The notes under the pieces: generated by a model
Databases searched by the model: none
What the model saw: the letters and a program-made list of their open reading frames with translations, nothing else
What the model was told of the DNA's origin: nothing
In this document: in pieces, positions 16,190 to 24,606 of the stretch
How positions within the stretch are numbered: position 1 is the stretch's first letter
Layout of the letters: each line of letters begins with the position of its first letter
Assembly: GCF_014696105.1 (NCBI RefSeq)
Contig: NZ_JACJPO010000043.1
Coordinates: forward strand, 1-49,445
Reading direction: 5' to 3'
DNA: 49,445 bases
From: Microcoleus sp. FACHB-1515
GTDB lineage: Bacteria; Cyanobacteriota; Cyanobacteriia; Elainellales; Elainellaceae
Program-made: the position numbers and the translations under genes

Positions 16190-18302
16190 GAGCAACCTCC
16201 AGTAAATTTTTCACCCCGCGATCGCCTTTAGTGTTCCCCGGTTGTGTGGGAAAAACCGTCGCGGCGATCGGGAGCGCCAGATAAAAGCTGCTGCCCTGCC
16301 CGACCTTGCTTTCCACCCAAAGGTGGCCTTGATGCCGATGGGCAATGCTGCGACATAACGTTAAACCGAGTCCGGCTCCGCTCTGAGGGCGAGCGTCCGA
16401 AGCGTCAGCCTGCCCAAAGCGCTGAAAAATTGCTTCTAGTCGATCGGCGGGAATGCCCAGTCCTTCGTCTTTGACCTGAATCACGACATAAGACTCGGCG
16501 GACGCGGGGATCGGGAAGGTGGCAGGAAGGGCAAGGCTCGATCGTTGTTCTACGGTTAGCCAGATTGTATCGCCCGCTGCTGAAAATTTAATGGCATTGT
16601 TCAGCAGATTCGTCAAAACTTGAGTAATGCGATTAGAATCTGCAAAGATTTCGATCGGTTGAAGGTGCAGTCGCAAATTGATGCTGGCTTGGGCGGCGGC
16701 GGGCTGCACGGCGATCGCCGCCTGCTCGATCAACTCTACAATCTGGCAGGGCTGCGACAAAAGCTCAACCTGCCCCGCCGCAAACTGAGCCAGATCAAAA
16801 ATATTGTTTGTTACCTGCACTAAGCGATCGCTGTTGCGAGCCGCCAGTTTCAGCAATTGCTGGCCGCGATCGGTCAATTCGCCCAGCTTGCCGCTGAGCA
16901 GCAGTTCAACTGATCCGTGCAGCGCGGCAATTGGCGTACGCAATTCATGGCTGATGGTCGAGATCAATTCATCTTTCAGACGATCGAGGCCAGGGTGAGG
17001 AGTGATGTCTTTGACGAGGATGGCAACGCTGCTGACTCGCCGCTGAACGTGAATGAGTGAAAGCACCATCATCACCTCGATCGATTCACCCGTCTTGCGC
17101 TGATGCTGAACAGGATGGCGAGCGATCGATCCGGCCAGCAGCGACCCAGCCAGCGCAGCATTGAGCCAGAGTCGATCGTCGCTGGAGCGAATCAGCTTGG
17201 CGATCGGCTGCCCGATCGCTTCCGCTGCGCTGTAGCCGTAGATGCGTTCTGCCCCGCCGTTCCAGCTCAAGATGCGACCTTCAAGATCAATGTTGATGAT
17301 GCCGTCTTCGGTGGCTGCGACGATCGCGCTAAGCAACTGCAAAGCTAGTTCGCTCTGCTGCCGCTTTAGCAGTTGCCCTAGCCTTTGCGTCAGTAAAGAT
17401 GCGAGCTTGAGAAAATCGGGTTGGGGTGGCTGCGGCTTGCGGCTATACACAATCAGAGCGCCGAGATGACCAAAGGCAGTGGAACCGTCGCTGCTGACGC
17501 AAATGGGCAGGCTCCAAACGGTTTGCAAGCCTTGAGCATCGGCGGCAGCAAGGCGACCTTCGATCGCGTCTAGCAAACGAAGCGCAGTTGTGTTGCTGGG
17601 CAAAACGGCTTCAGCCAGTGAGCAGTGCAGCTCAAAGTTTTGAATGGGGGCTGTATGCCACTGGGCGATCGGCTGAAGCGCTTGTGCCGTTGCCACCCAA
17701 ATTTCGCCTACATCCCAGCCAAAGGCTTGACAAAGCGGCGGCAGCAAGGCGACTGCATCCATTACGGTCGTGGCGTTCGCCACCTTGAAGCGAAAGGCTG
17801 CTAGCGCTTGCGATCGCGTCAGTCCTCGATCGAGCTGCTGCACAATTTGCTGTTGCTGACAGTAAAGCTGGAAGCGCTGATCGGTGAGTTGCTGCCGCAA
17901 TGCAACAAGCTGTTGCTGTGTACAGGGTTGGTTTGACTTTTTGCCGAATGGAATTGAGCAAAGCTGAGCAAGCTTGGCAGGTAGCCGTGCTAGCTCGTGA
18001 AGTTCTAGATAATCGTCGGCTCCCGCCTTGATCAGCGTGACCGCCTCAGTTGCGCTGAGATAATTGCCAATCACCAAAAACGGCAGATCGCTCAAGACAC
18101 GAACTCGATGTAGAGCCAGCAGCGGGTCGATCGCGCCATCGATCGCCGTGACGATCACTGCATCCCAAGCGGGCGACAGGGCTGCTTCTAAATCGGCCAA
18201 CCTGGTGACTGGATGACAGATTGCACCATCAACTAAAAGTGTCTGAGCAATCAAAGCATGAGTTGCCTCGGTTGCAGCACATAAAATTTGCAAAGGAGCC
18301 AT
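16179..18302 (-). CDS. sensor histidine kinase with pseudo-receiver and PAS domain
   Basis: A 707-residue soluble kinase. Residues 1-120 have a receiver-like pattern but lack the acidic pair, the phosphoacceptor Asp (AVIVTAIDG has Thr at that site) and the lysine, so this is a pseudo-receiver. Next come a coiled coil rich in Gln, a GAF-like region with TVWSLPICVSSDG, a PAS domain (ATEDGIINIDLEGRILSWN), HisKA with His452 (ISHELRTPIAAL) and HATPase with DEGLGIP and GAGLGLTL. The enzyme should autophosphorylate. It is the first gene of a pair with the receiver that overlaps its end. The DHp region resembles that of the DHp-EAL protein two genes downstream, suggesting shared origin or shared partners. 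Confidence 0.9.
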   Translation of the reverse strand: MAPLQILCAATEATHALIAQTLLVDGAICHPVTRLADLEAALSPAWDAVIVTAIDGAIDPLLALHRVRVLSDLPFLVIGNYLSATEAVTLIKAGADDYLELHELARLPAKLAQLCSIPFGKKSNQPCTQQQLVALRQQLTDQRFQLYCQQQQIVQQLDRGLTRSQALAAFRFKVANATTVMDAVALLPPLCQAFGWDVGEIWVATAQALQPIAQWHTAPIQNFELHCSLAEAVLPSNTTALRLLDAIEGRLAAADAQGLQTVWSLPICVSSDGSTAFGHLGALIVYSRKPQPPQPDFLKLASLLTQRLGQLLKRQQSELALQLLSAIVAATEDGIINIDLEGRILSWNGGAERIYGYSAAEAIGQPIAKLIRSSDDRLWLNAALAGSLLAGSIARHPVQHQRKTGESIEVMMVLSLIHVQRRVSSVAILVKDITPHPGLDRLKDELISTISHELRTPIAALHGSVELLLSGKLGELTDRGQQLLKLAARNSDRLVQVTNNIFDLAQFAAGQVELLSQPCQIVELIEQAAIAVQPAAAQASINLRLHLQPIEIFADSNRITQVLTNLLNNAIKFSAAGDTIWLTVEQRSSLALPATFPIPASAESYVVIQVKDEGLGIPADRLEAIFQRFGQADASDARPQSGAGLGLTLCRSIAHRHQGHLWVESKVGQGSSFYLALPIAATVFPTQPGNTKGDRGVKNLLEVARGS

Positions 18303-18703
18303 GCTATTAGCGACGCGCAGTCGCTCGCGTCAATAGAACGATGGGGGAAAAGCGATCATTGCTAAAAAAGCCGAACTGTGCGATCGCAAGAAGCCGAGAG
18401 AGCGAGTCGATCGCAACTTATCAACTGCAAATTAAAAGTGCAGTGTCAGGTCGAGCAGTCTGAAGCAGTGGGGCGATTTCGAGCGTGAGCTTAATGATTA
18501 TTTTAGAAAAGAACTGTGGAAAAGTTGGGGAAAAAACGACCAGTAAAATGCAAAAAGGCGTATCGCTCTAAAGTTCCCCGACTTTTCCACCTTTAAGTTT
18601 TAGTTTATGATTAACCCCTGTTTGATAGATCGAGACAGAGTTGAACTGCTTTTTGGCAACTCCAGTTTGACTCCAATGAAATCTAGCAGCGGTGCATCAG
18701 GCT
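18303..18703. other. divergent promoter region
   Basis: About 400 bases between the divergently transcribed sensor kinase and the conserved gene at 18704. No small gene is supported. The notable structure is the long inverted repeat at 18516-18590, listed separately. Promoters for both directions are expected here, but I cannot assign -10 or -35 elements with confidence. Confidence 0.45.
18516..18590. repeat. 17-bp inverted repeat in a divergent promoter region
   Basis: GTGGAAAAGTTGGGGAA at 18516-18532 is matched by TTCCCCGACTTTTCCAC at 18574-18590, its reverse complement with one mismatch, around a 41-base centre. It lies between two divergent genes, so it could be a pair of regulator sites in opposite orientation or an RNA or DNA cruciform. 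There is no T-run after the second arm, so a simple terminator is unlikely. Confidence 0.7.
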
Positions 18704-19684
18704 ATGTCATTTAGCAAGTTCAACGATTTAGACAACGCTGAATCGTCTCTCTCTTCAGCACCTGGGCAACATCCCGCGACCCTCGCTGACCTCGATCGCC
18801 TCATCAGCGAGCGGTTTTGCGCCAGTGCGCTCGATCAAATCATGCTCTATCTGGCATTCAGCGCATTACGCACGAGCGGTCATCGGCACGGGGCATTTCT
18901 CGATGCGGCAGCAACAGCGGCCAAGTGCGCGATCTACACGACCTACATGAAAGAAGGTCAAAATCTGCGGCTGACCGGACAGTTGCATCACATCGAACCC
19001 AAGCGCGTCAAGGTGATTGTCGAAGAAGTCCGGCAGGCGCTCACGGAAGGCAAAATGCTGAAAACGCTCGGTTCCAATGAGCCGCGCTATCTGATTCAGC
19101 TTCCGTTTGTGTGGCTAGAGCAGTTTCCCTGGCAGCCCGGAGAATCGCGCATTGCCGGATCAAGCTTGCTGCCTGCTGAAAAGCGGCAGGTGGAATCACT
19201 TCTGCCCGCTGATTTGCCGAATGCACGGCTGATCAACGCGCTGGAGTTTATGGATCTGATCGAGTTTTTGCATTTGCGATCGCAAGCCGACTGGCCGATC
19301 GAGCAGCAATTGCCCCTGAGCGAAGCAATGGCCGAACACATCCGCCGCCGCTTAATTTATTCCGGAACGGTGACGCGCATTGATGCACCCTGGGGAACGC
19401 CGTTCTATGCCTTGACACGCTTGTCCTATTCGCCTGCGGATGACGATGCTCGCGCTTATGCCGCGATCGAAGACACTGCCGATTTCTACGCGCTGATGCG
19501 CCGCTGGGCAAACCGAGAACCCAAGGTTTTACGCATGGTCGAAGAACTCAACATTCCTGCTGATCAAATTGAAATCGCGCTGGCGGAACTCGATCGACTG
19601 GTCAAAGATTGGGCAGACCGCTACCACCAAGACGACGGCGAACCGATCGTGCTGCACATGGCAATCGGTCAGCACGAAGCTTGA
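18704..19684 (+). CDS. conserved protein of unknown function
   Basis: A 326-residue protein that I cannot assign. It is soluble, mixed alpha/beta by composition, with no signal or membrane segment. Recognisable blocks are a helical N-terminal part with ALRTSGHRHGAFLDAAATAA, a basic HHIEPKRVKVIVEEVRQAL, and a C-terminal segment EPKVLRMVEELNIPADQIE that could be a winged-helix-like unit. I have the impression of similar proteins being widespread in cyanobacteria, possibly among those labelled HetZ-related, but I cannot confirm it. ATG 18704 was chosen over 18692 because it starts the charged soluble region; neither has a strong ribosome site. It stands alone, convergent with the kinase-WD40 gene. 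Confidence 0.75.
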   Translation: MSFSKFNDLDNAESSLSSAPGQHPATLADLDRLISERFCASALDQIMLYLAFSALRTSGHRHGAFLDAAATAAKCAIYTTYMKEGQNLRLTGQLHHIEPKRVKVIVEEVRQALTEGKMLKTLGSNEPRYLIQLPFVWLEQFPWQPGESRIAGSSLLPAEKRQVESLLPADLPNARLINALEFMDLIEFLHLRSQADWPIEQQLPLSEAMAEHIRRRLIYSGTVTRIDAPWGTPFYALTRLSYSPADDDARAYAAIEDTADFYALMRRWANREPKVLRMVEELNIPADQIEIALAELDRLVKDWADRYHQDDGEPIVLHMAIGQHEA

Positions 19685-19694
19685 GGCGATCGCT

Positions 19695-21317
19695 TCAATT
19701 TGGCTGCCAGATGCGAATTGTTTCAGCACTGCCGCTAATCAGCACACTATCTGGCGTAAACGCGATCGCCCCGACACTCCAATCATGCTCCAGCGTGGCA
19801 ATTCGCCGCCGTGCCGACAAGTCCCACAGCTTCACTGTCTGGTCAGCACTGGCACTCGCGACAATTTGCGAGCGAGGCGCGATCGCTAGAGCCGTCACCG
19901 CTGAATGATGAGCCGCTAGGATCGTCAATAGTTCACCCCGCTCGACCTGCCAAAATTTCAGCGTTTTGTCTTCACTGGCGCTGATCAAGGTGCGATCGTC
20001 TAGAAAGACCAAAGCGCAGACGCTGGCACTGTGCGCCTCGATCGATCGATCAAGCTGCTGACGATCGAGATTCCACAGGCGAATGGTGCGATCATCGCTG
20101 CCGCTAGCGAGAAACTGACCGTTTGGACTGAAAGCGATCGCGTTTACCCGCTCGGAATGCTTGCCTGCCGACAGAATCCGCTTGCCTGCATCGAGATCCC
20201 ACAGCGTCACCGCACCTTCACCCCCGCCGCTTGCCAGCAGTTCTGCGTCAGTGGCGATCGCGTCCACTCCCCAGTCATGCGCCTCGATCGTCCGGGTCAG
20301 TTTGCGACTGGCAAGGTTCCACAGCTTAATCGTGCCGTCGTCGCTGCCGCTGATTAGCAAATTTCCCTCTGGACTGAAGGTGAGCGCATTAATCCGTCCG
20401 CGATGACCGCTCGCCGACCACAGCGATCGCCCTGCGAAGGTTTGCACCAGCTTGCCGCTGGCAATGTCCCACAGCTTGATCGATCGATCGCGGCTACCGC
20501 TGGCAAAAAAGTAGCCATCCGGACTCACAGCCAAGGCGGTAACGTCGCCCGAATGCCCGCTAAACACTTGCCGACAGTTCCAGGTTGGTCGATCGATCGG
20601 CTTGGAAATCGCAGAACGAACTGGAGTTGATTGCAAGTCGCGCAAAACAACCTCGACATTTCGGTAGCGGCGGCGCAAGCTCGGTTGCAGCAGGCGATCG
20701 AGAATTTCGGCCAGCGCGGGATCGATCGGATCTGAGCGGTGCGATCGCCAGTCCACTTCGCGCAGATCAAACGGATGCAAACCTGTGAGCAGATGCACAC
20801 AGGTCAAGCCCAGACTGAAGAGATCGCTGGCCGCTTCGGGTTCGCCTCTGGCTGCTTCGGGAGCGGCATATCCTGCGCTGCTGATGACCGCAGCATTGTT
20901 GAGATCAACTAGGAAGGGACGATCGCCACTCAAAATAATATTTTCCGGCTTGATGTCGCCGTGCAGCTTGCCAGCGCGGTGAATCGTTTGCAGGGCAGGC
21001 AGCAGATCAATCAGCAGTTGCCGAATAAAGTTGCCGTCTCGCAACCCCGTCTGCGCCAAGCTTTCGCCTGCAATGAATTCGTAAACCAAAACCTGATCGA
21101 ATCGATCGATCAGGCGCGGCAGTTGCGGATGTTCGATCGCCTCTAATCCGTCAAAATTCGGCGGAGTGGGCAGCAAAAATTGCTTCACTACAACCGGATT
21201 TTCGGACGCATCAATCGCCAAATCCGTGCGGCAAAATTGACTTTGACCGAGGGGACGCACCGAGCGATAGCGCTGCCACAGCGAATTGGGCGTGATGGCT
21301 TGGGAGCGATCGACCAT
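19695..21317 (-). CDS. Ser/Thr protein kinase-WD40 fusion protein
   Basis: A 540-residue fusion. Residues 10-240 are a Hanks-type kinase domain and 250-540 a seven-bladed WD40 propeller, each blade ending in a LWD/LWN/FWQ/IWQ motif after GS.D.TI. In the kinase the glycine loop is lost (LGQSQFCR in place of LGxGxxG), the VAIK lysine remains (VVVKQF), the catalytic loop is HGDIKPENI, DFG reads DLN, and APE is present. Metal-binding and catalytic aspartates are retained, so weak or atypical activity is possible. The propeller is probably a scaffold or sensing surface. The start lies 3 bases after the stop of ycf34, so the two form an operon. The fusion type is common in cyanobacteria; its partners are unknown. 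Confidence 0.9.
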   Translation of the reverse strand: MVDRSQAITPNSLWQRYRSVRPLGQSQFCRTDLAIDASENPVVVKQFLLPTPPNFDGLEAIEHPQLPRLIDRFDQVLVYEFIAGESLAQTGLRDGNFIRQLLIDLLPALQTIHRAGKLHGDIKPENIILSGDRPFLVDLNNAAVISSAGYAAPEAARGEPEAASDLFSLGLTCVHLLTGLHPFDLREVDWRSHRSDPIDPALAEILDRLLQPSLRRRYRNVEVVLRDLQSTPVRSAISKPIDRPTWNCRQVFSGHSGDVTALAVSPDGYFFASGSRDRSIKLWDIASGKLVQTFAGRSLWSASGHRGRINALTFSPEGNLLISGSDDGTIKLWNLASRKLTRTIEAHDWGVDAIATDAELLASGGGEGAVTLWDLDAGKRILSAGKHSERVNAIAFSPNGQFLASGSDDRTIRLWNLDRQQLDRSIEAHSASVCALVFLDDRTLISASEDKTLKFWQVERGELLTILAAHHSAVTALAIAPRSQIVASASADQTVKLWDLSARRRIATLEHDWSVGAIAFTPDSVLISGSAETIRIWQPN

Positions 21318-21320
21318 GCC

Positions 21321-21569
21321 TCAAGTGGGAACCAGTTCGCCCGGACGCAGCTTCGACCATTTTCCAGTTTCGCGCGTGAAGCTGAGGCAGCCCACCACGT
21401 CCCACTCCATTTCGATCACGTCGCCGCGTGGTCGAATGTTGACGTTGATTTCCGGTTCGGTCGCCTCAAAGTCCGGCGACTCGGTGAGGTGCTGCTGTTC
21501 GTGCTGTTCTTCAACGGCGTGATAGGTCGTGCAGCGATCGACATAAAAGCAGTTGACACAAATACACAT
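21321..21569 (-). CDS. ycf34: Ycf34 family protein
   Basis: An 82-residue protein with the Ycf34 hallmarks: it opens MCICVNCFYVDRC, continues TYHAVEEQHEQQHLT, and ends EWDVVGCLSF and GKWSKLRPGELVPT. The cysteines fit the published view that cyanobacterial Ycf34 binds an iron-sulphur cluster and affects photosynthetic electron transport. ATG 21569 was chosen because the conserved protein begins there and GGGAGGA lies 10 bases upstream; an in-frame ATG nine codons earlier would place that site inside the gene. It is the first gene of a two-gene operon with the kinase-WD40 protein. Confidence 0.92.
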   Translation of the reverse strand: MCICVNCFYVDRCTTYHAVEEQHEQQHLTESPDFEATEPEINVNIRPRGDVIEMEWDVVGCLSFTRETGKWSKLRPGELVPT

Positions 21570-21688
21570 TGATCCGAATTCCTCCCGCTCCGACATCCAG
21601 CATTTTCTGCTACTCTAGCTCAGGTTTTGATCAAAAAGCGCGACTCCTCCGAGGGATTCGTGGCGATCGATCGGGCTGAGGAAAAGCC

Positions 21689-21787
21689 TGCCCTCATCCC
21701 CTAACCCCTTCTCCCCAGGGAGAAGGGGAACCGAACCGGATCGGAAGTCCCTCTCCCCCAGGGAGAGGGATTTAGGGTGAGGGTTGG
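21689..21787. repeat. dispersed palindromic repeat, double hairpin
   Basis: Starts CCCTCATCCCCTAACCCC and ends ATTTAGGGTGAGGG, with two inner hairpins: CCCCTTCTCCC/GAGAAGGGG and CCCTCTCCC/GGGAGAGGG. This is the familiar CCCTCACCC...GGGTGAGGG repeat found in many copies in bacterial genomes, including cyanobacteria. It lies between ycf34 and the tRNA nucleotidyltransferase gene and complicates the start assignment of the latter. Confidence 0.85.
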
Positions 21788-21864
21788 CTGTTTCCTCCGC
21801 GAAAACCATCTGTGAAACTCGATCGAGATTGCTAGCCTTGAGATGTATTGAATTGAGTTGGGAT

Positions 21865-23103
21865 TTGAATCAGCGCAGCCAGCCCGCCAGCGTTTTGTCG
21901 CCGCACACATGGCCGTTTCGCCTGTCTTGGCTTCCCGAAGAAACCTATCTGGTCGGGGGCAACGTCCGCGATGCGCTGCTCGATCGCCAAGCCGGATATC
22001 TGGATTTGGATTTTGTTATGCCCGATCGCGCGGTGCAAACGGCCAGAGCGATCGCTCGTCATCATCGCGCCGGATTTGTCTTGCTGGATGCCGATCGGCA
22101 AATTGCTCGTGTGGTATTTGAGAATGCCACCGTCGATTTTGCTCAGCAGGTGGGATCAACGCTGGAAGCGGATTTGGAGCGACGCGACTTCACCGTGAAT
22201 GCGATCGCCTACAGTCCGTTTACTGAGCAACTGTACGATCCGCTGTATGGCTATCGCGATTTGCAGCGGCAGCAAATTCGCATGGTGGCGATCGACAATC
22301 TCAAGGAAGACCCGCTGCGCCTGCTCCGTGCCTATCGACAATCTGCCCAGCTTGGCTTTGCGCTGGAGCCGAAGACGCAAGCCGCGATTCGTCAACTGGC
22401 TGGACTGCTGAAGTTTGTCGCCGCCGAGCGCGTCCAGTCCGAACTCAACTATCTGCTGGGTTCCGCGAAAGGAACGCCGTTTCTGCAAGCGGCATGGCAA
22501 GACGGTTTGCTGCAAGCGTGGCTACCTCATGCCGATGGCGATCGACTGGCTGAAATTGCCCGGATCGATCGAGCGGCGGTCGACTTGCAGTCGCGTCCTG
22601 ATTTGCTTGAGCCGACCAAAGGCCGCAACTGGCTCAAAATCGCTAAGCTCAGTCGCTTGGTCGCGCCGAATGCAGAACTTGCTGAAAGCGAACTGTGGCG
22701 ATTGAAATACAGTCGCGTTGAAGTGCAAGCGGTTGTCCTGACGCTGAAGAGCTTAGCGCCGCTGCAAGCGCTAATGCCGTCTGCGCCCGCCGCCCAGCAG
22801 TATTTCTTTTTTCAGTCGGCAGGAGCGGTGTTTCCGGCTGTCGTGCTGCTGGCCTTGGCAAATGGCTTGTCCCTCGAATTGATCGCCCCGCTGATCAATC
22901 GCTACCTGACGCCCGACGATCCGATTTGTCATCCGCGATCGCTCGTTACAGGCCGCGATTTGATGGTTGCACTTCAGCTTGCGGCAGGGCCGCGCATCGG
23001 CCAGTTGTTGCAGGAGATTCGCATCGCGCAGGCCGAAGGCAAAATTACGTCACAGGCCGAAGCAATCGACTGGGCGCGCTCGATCGCTGCGGCTGAGTCG
23101 TAA
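21865..23103 (+). CDS. CCA-adding-type tRNA nucleotidyltransferase / poly(A) polymerase family
   Basis: A class II nucleotidyltransferase of about 412 residues. The head domain has YLVGGNVRDALLDR, the metal-binding pair in YLDLDFVMP, the RRDFTVNAIAY motif and the flexible-loop region; the neck has EDPLRLLRAYRQSAQLGF. These are standard for enzymes that build or repair the 3' CCA of tRNA. Some bacteria split the task between CC- and A-adding enzymes, and I cannot tell which this is. No in-frame ATG precedes the GGN-VRD motif. The TTG at 21865 is a plausible start; a TTG at 21784 is also open but lies inside a dispersed repeat. Related proteins begin close to the SVLSPHTWPF segment, favouring the later start. 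Confidence 0.88.
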   Translation: MNQRSQPASVLSPHTWPFRLSWLPEETYLVGGNVRDALLDRQAGYLDLDFVMPDRAVQTARAIARHHRAGFVLLDADRQIARVVFENATVDFAQQVGSTLEADLERRDFTVNAIAYSPFTEQLYDPLYGYRDLQRQQIRMVAIDNLKEDPLRLLRAYRQSAQLGFALEPKTQAAIRQLAGLLKFVAAERVQSELNYLLGSAKGTPFLQAAWQDGLLQAWLPHADGDRLAEIARIDRAAVDLQSRPDLLEPTKGRNWLKIAKLSRLVAPNAELAESELWRLKYSRVEVQAVVLTLKSLAPLQALMPSAPAAQQYFFFQSAGAVFPAVVLLALANGLSLELIAPLINRYLTPDDPICHPRSLVTGRDLMVALQLAAGPRIGQLLQEIRIAQAEGKITSQAEAIDWARSIAAAES

Positions 23104-23200
23104 GTTGAGCGGCATCTGTGTTAGGGTGGATCTCTTGGAATGCCGAGTTTGAGCGGCAGCAGATTTGTTTGTCACAGTCGATCGATAAAAGGGGTCAAGA

Positions 23201-23392
23201 ATGGCTAAACGCCGCAACCAAAAAAAAGAAAAAGCACTTCGCAACCAAGCCTACGCTCGTAAATTTCGCAAGCGCACGAACACCGGACGATTTGGCCGTC
23301 GTCGCTATGGAAATGGAGGCCAAGACGGAGATGAACTGAACACTGAGCGCAGCAGTGACACGGGTGCTGAAGGCGCAGCCGACGTAATCTAA
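23201..23392 (+). CDS. small basic conserved protein
   Basis: A 63-residue protein with a highly basic first half (MAKRRNQKKEKALRNQAYAR, then FRKRTNTGRFGRRRYG) and an acidic, low-complexity tail. A clear ribosome site (AAAGGGG) lies about 9 bases before the ATG. I recognise the N-terminal pattern as a small conserved cyanobacterial protein, resembling ribosome-associated or RNA-binding tails, but no function is established to my knowledge. It is followed by a long palindrome that may end the transcript. Confidence 0.8.
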   Translation: MAKRRNQKKEKALRNQAYARKFRKRTNTGRFGRRRYGNGGQDGDELNTERSSDTGAEGAADVI

Positions 23393-23421
23393 ATCTAAAC
23401 TTTTCCATTGAATTATTTTTT

Positions 23422-23447
23422 GCCAGGCGATCGCGCGATCGCCTGGC
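23422..23447. terminator. 26-bp perfect palindrome with two HIP1 cores
   Basis: A perfect palindrome of 26 bases, made of GCCAGGCGATCGC and its exact reverse complement with no loop. It sits between the convergent small basic gene and the aldo/keto reductase gene. The T-run after it is short (GCTTTT), so termination is only a possibility; the two HIP1 octamers are certain. Confidence 0.5.
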
Positions 23448-23486
23448 GTTGCTTTTGGGAATTGATCTTGCCTCGATCGATTCGGC

Positions 23487-24524
23487 CTATCCAGAAGTCA
23501 GCGGGGTGGGGTGGCGATATTCATCACCGCAATCACCGATCGCTGCAAACAAATCGCGAGATTTGCCGAGAACAACTTCAATTTCGGCGCGATCGGCCTC
23601 GTCTAGCTGCAAATCAAAGACGCGAGCGTTGTCTCGCAGATGTTCGGCAATGCTGAGTCTTGCCCCGACGATCGCGCCTGCCACAGCGGGTTGATCAAGC
23701 ACCCAGCGGATAGCGACATTGGCAATGCTCACTTGGTGCTTTTGGGCGATCGAATGCAGCACGTTCAGCAGCGATTGCAGCAAATTCCAATCGCCCCACG
23801 CATCGATCATTTTTTTGTATTTGCGCTGCGAAGCGGTTGAAAGCTGATTGGCGGACGGCTCTGGCTGATTGAGATAGCGATCGCTGAGCAGTCCGCCGCA
23901 CAAGGTTCCGTAGGCCAGTAATTTAATATCGTGCTGCTGACAAAATTGCGCCATTTGCACGAGCGGACGGCGATCGATCAGCGAAAACTGCACCTGATTG
24001 GAAACGATTTGAATGCCGCAATCGAGAACAATTTGCAGGTGATCGGTGTCGAAATTGGTCAGCGCGAGATGGCGAATTTTACCTTCTTGCTGAAGGTCTT
24101 GCAGATGCAGTAAGGCGTCGAGATAGCTGCGATCGCGATAGTCCCACCAGTGAAATTGCAGCAAATCGAGCGTTTCGGTTTGCATTCGCCGCCGCGAAAG
24201 ATTGATACTTTCTTCGACAATTTGGCGCGTCATTCGTCCCGGATGCGGAACCCATTTCGTCAAGGCTTGCACTTGTGAAAGTGCGGCTTCGCCTCGTTCT
24301 GCTTGCCACTGCTGCCGAAATTCACCGATAAAATCTTCTGCCGCACCGTAATGATTGGCCAAATCCCAAGTTGTAAATCCGGCATCGACATAATCAAACA
24401 TTTGGGCGATCGCGGCTCGTGAATTGATGCATCCATGCCCGCCCGAAACCTGCCACATGCCGTTTAGGATGCGACAAATCTTCAGATCGGGCGTGAGTTG
24501 CAGTCGGCTTTGGTCAGGCAGCAT
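23487..24524 (-). CDS. aldo/keto reductase family oxidoreductase
   Basis: A 345-residue AKR-fold NADPH-dependent reductase. The catalytic tetrad can be placed: Asp and Tyr in TTWDLANHYG, Lys in ALTKW and His in LQFHWWDYRD. The cofactor end shows the VAIRWVLDQPAVAGAIVGAR block. The length is normal. The substrate is not predictable; such enzymes reduce aldehydes or ketones in detoxification or biosynthesis. It is divergent from the Rieske gene 82 bases away, so the two may share a promoter region. Confidence 0.9.
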   Translation of the reverse strand: MLPDQSRLQLTPDLKICRILNGMWQVSGGHGCINSRAAIAQMFDYVDAGFTTWDLANHYGAAEDFIGEFRQQWQAERGEAALSQVQALTKWVPHPGRMTRQIVEESINLSRRRMQTETLDLLQFHWWDYRDRSYLDALLHLQDLQQEGKIRHLALTNFDTDHLQIVLDCGIQIVSNQVQFSLIDRRPLVQMAQFCQQHDIKLLAYGTLCGGLLSDRYLNQPEPSANQLSTASQRKYKKMIDAWGDWNLLQSLLNVLHSIAQKHQVSIANVAIRWVLDQPAVAGAIVGARLSIAEHLRDNARVFDLQLDEADRAEIEVVLGKSRDLFAAIGDCGDEYRHPTPLTSG

Positions 24525-24606
24525 GGCAACAAAATTAGAGACGATCGGCAGTGAAGTTGTCTACATTAGCATAGGTAATCTTTCCAAATCGACGGAGAAC
24601 ACACGG

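Noticed and set aside
18704-19684. Naming the conserved gene hetZ
   Set aside because: Its length and motifs do not match what I recall of HetZ; a relation to HetZ-related proteins is only a guess.
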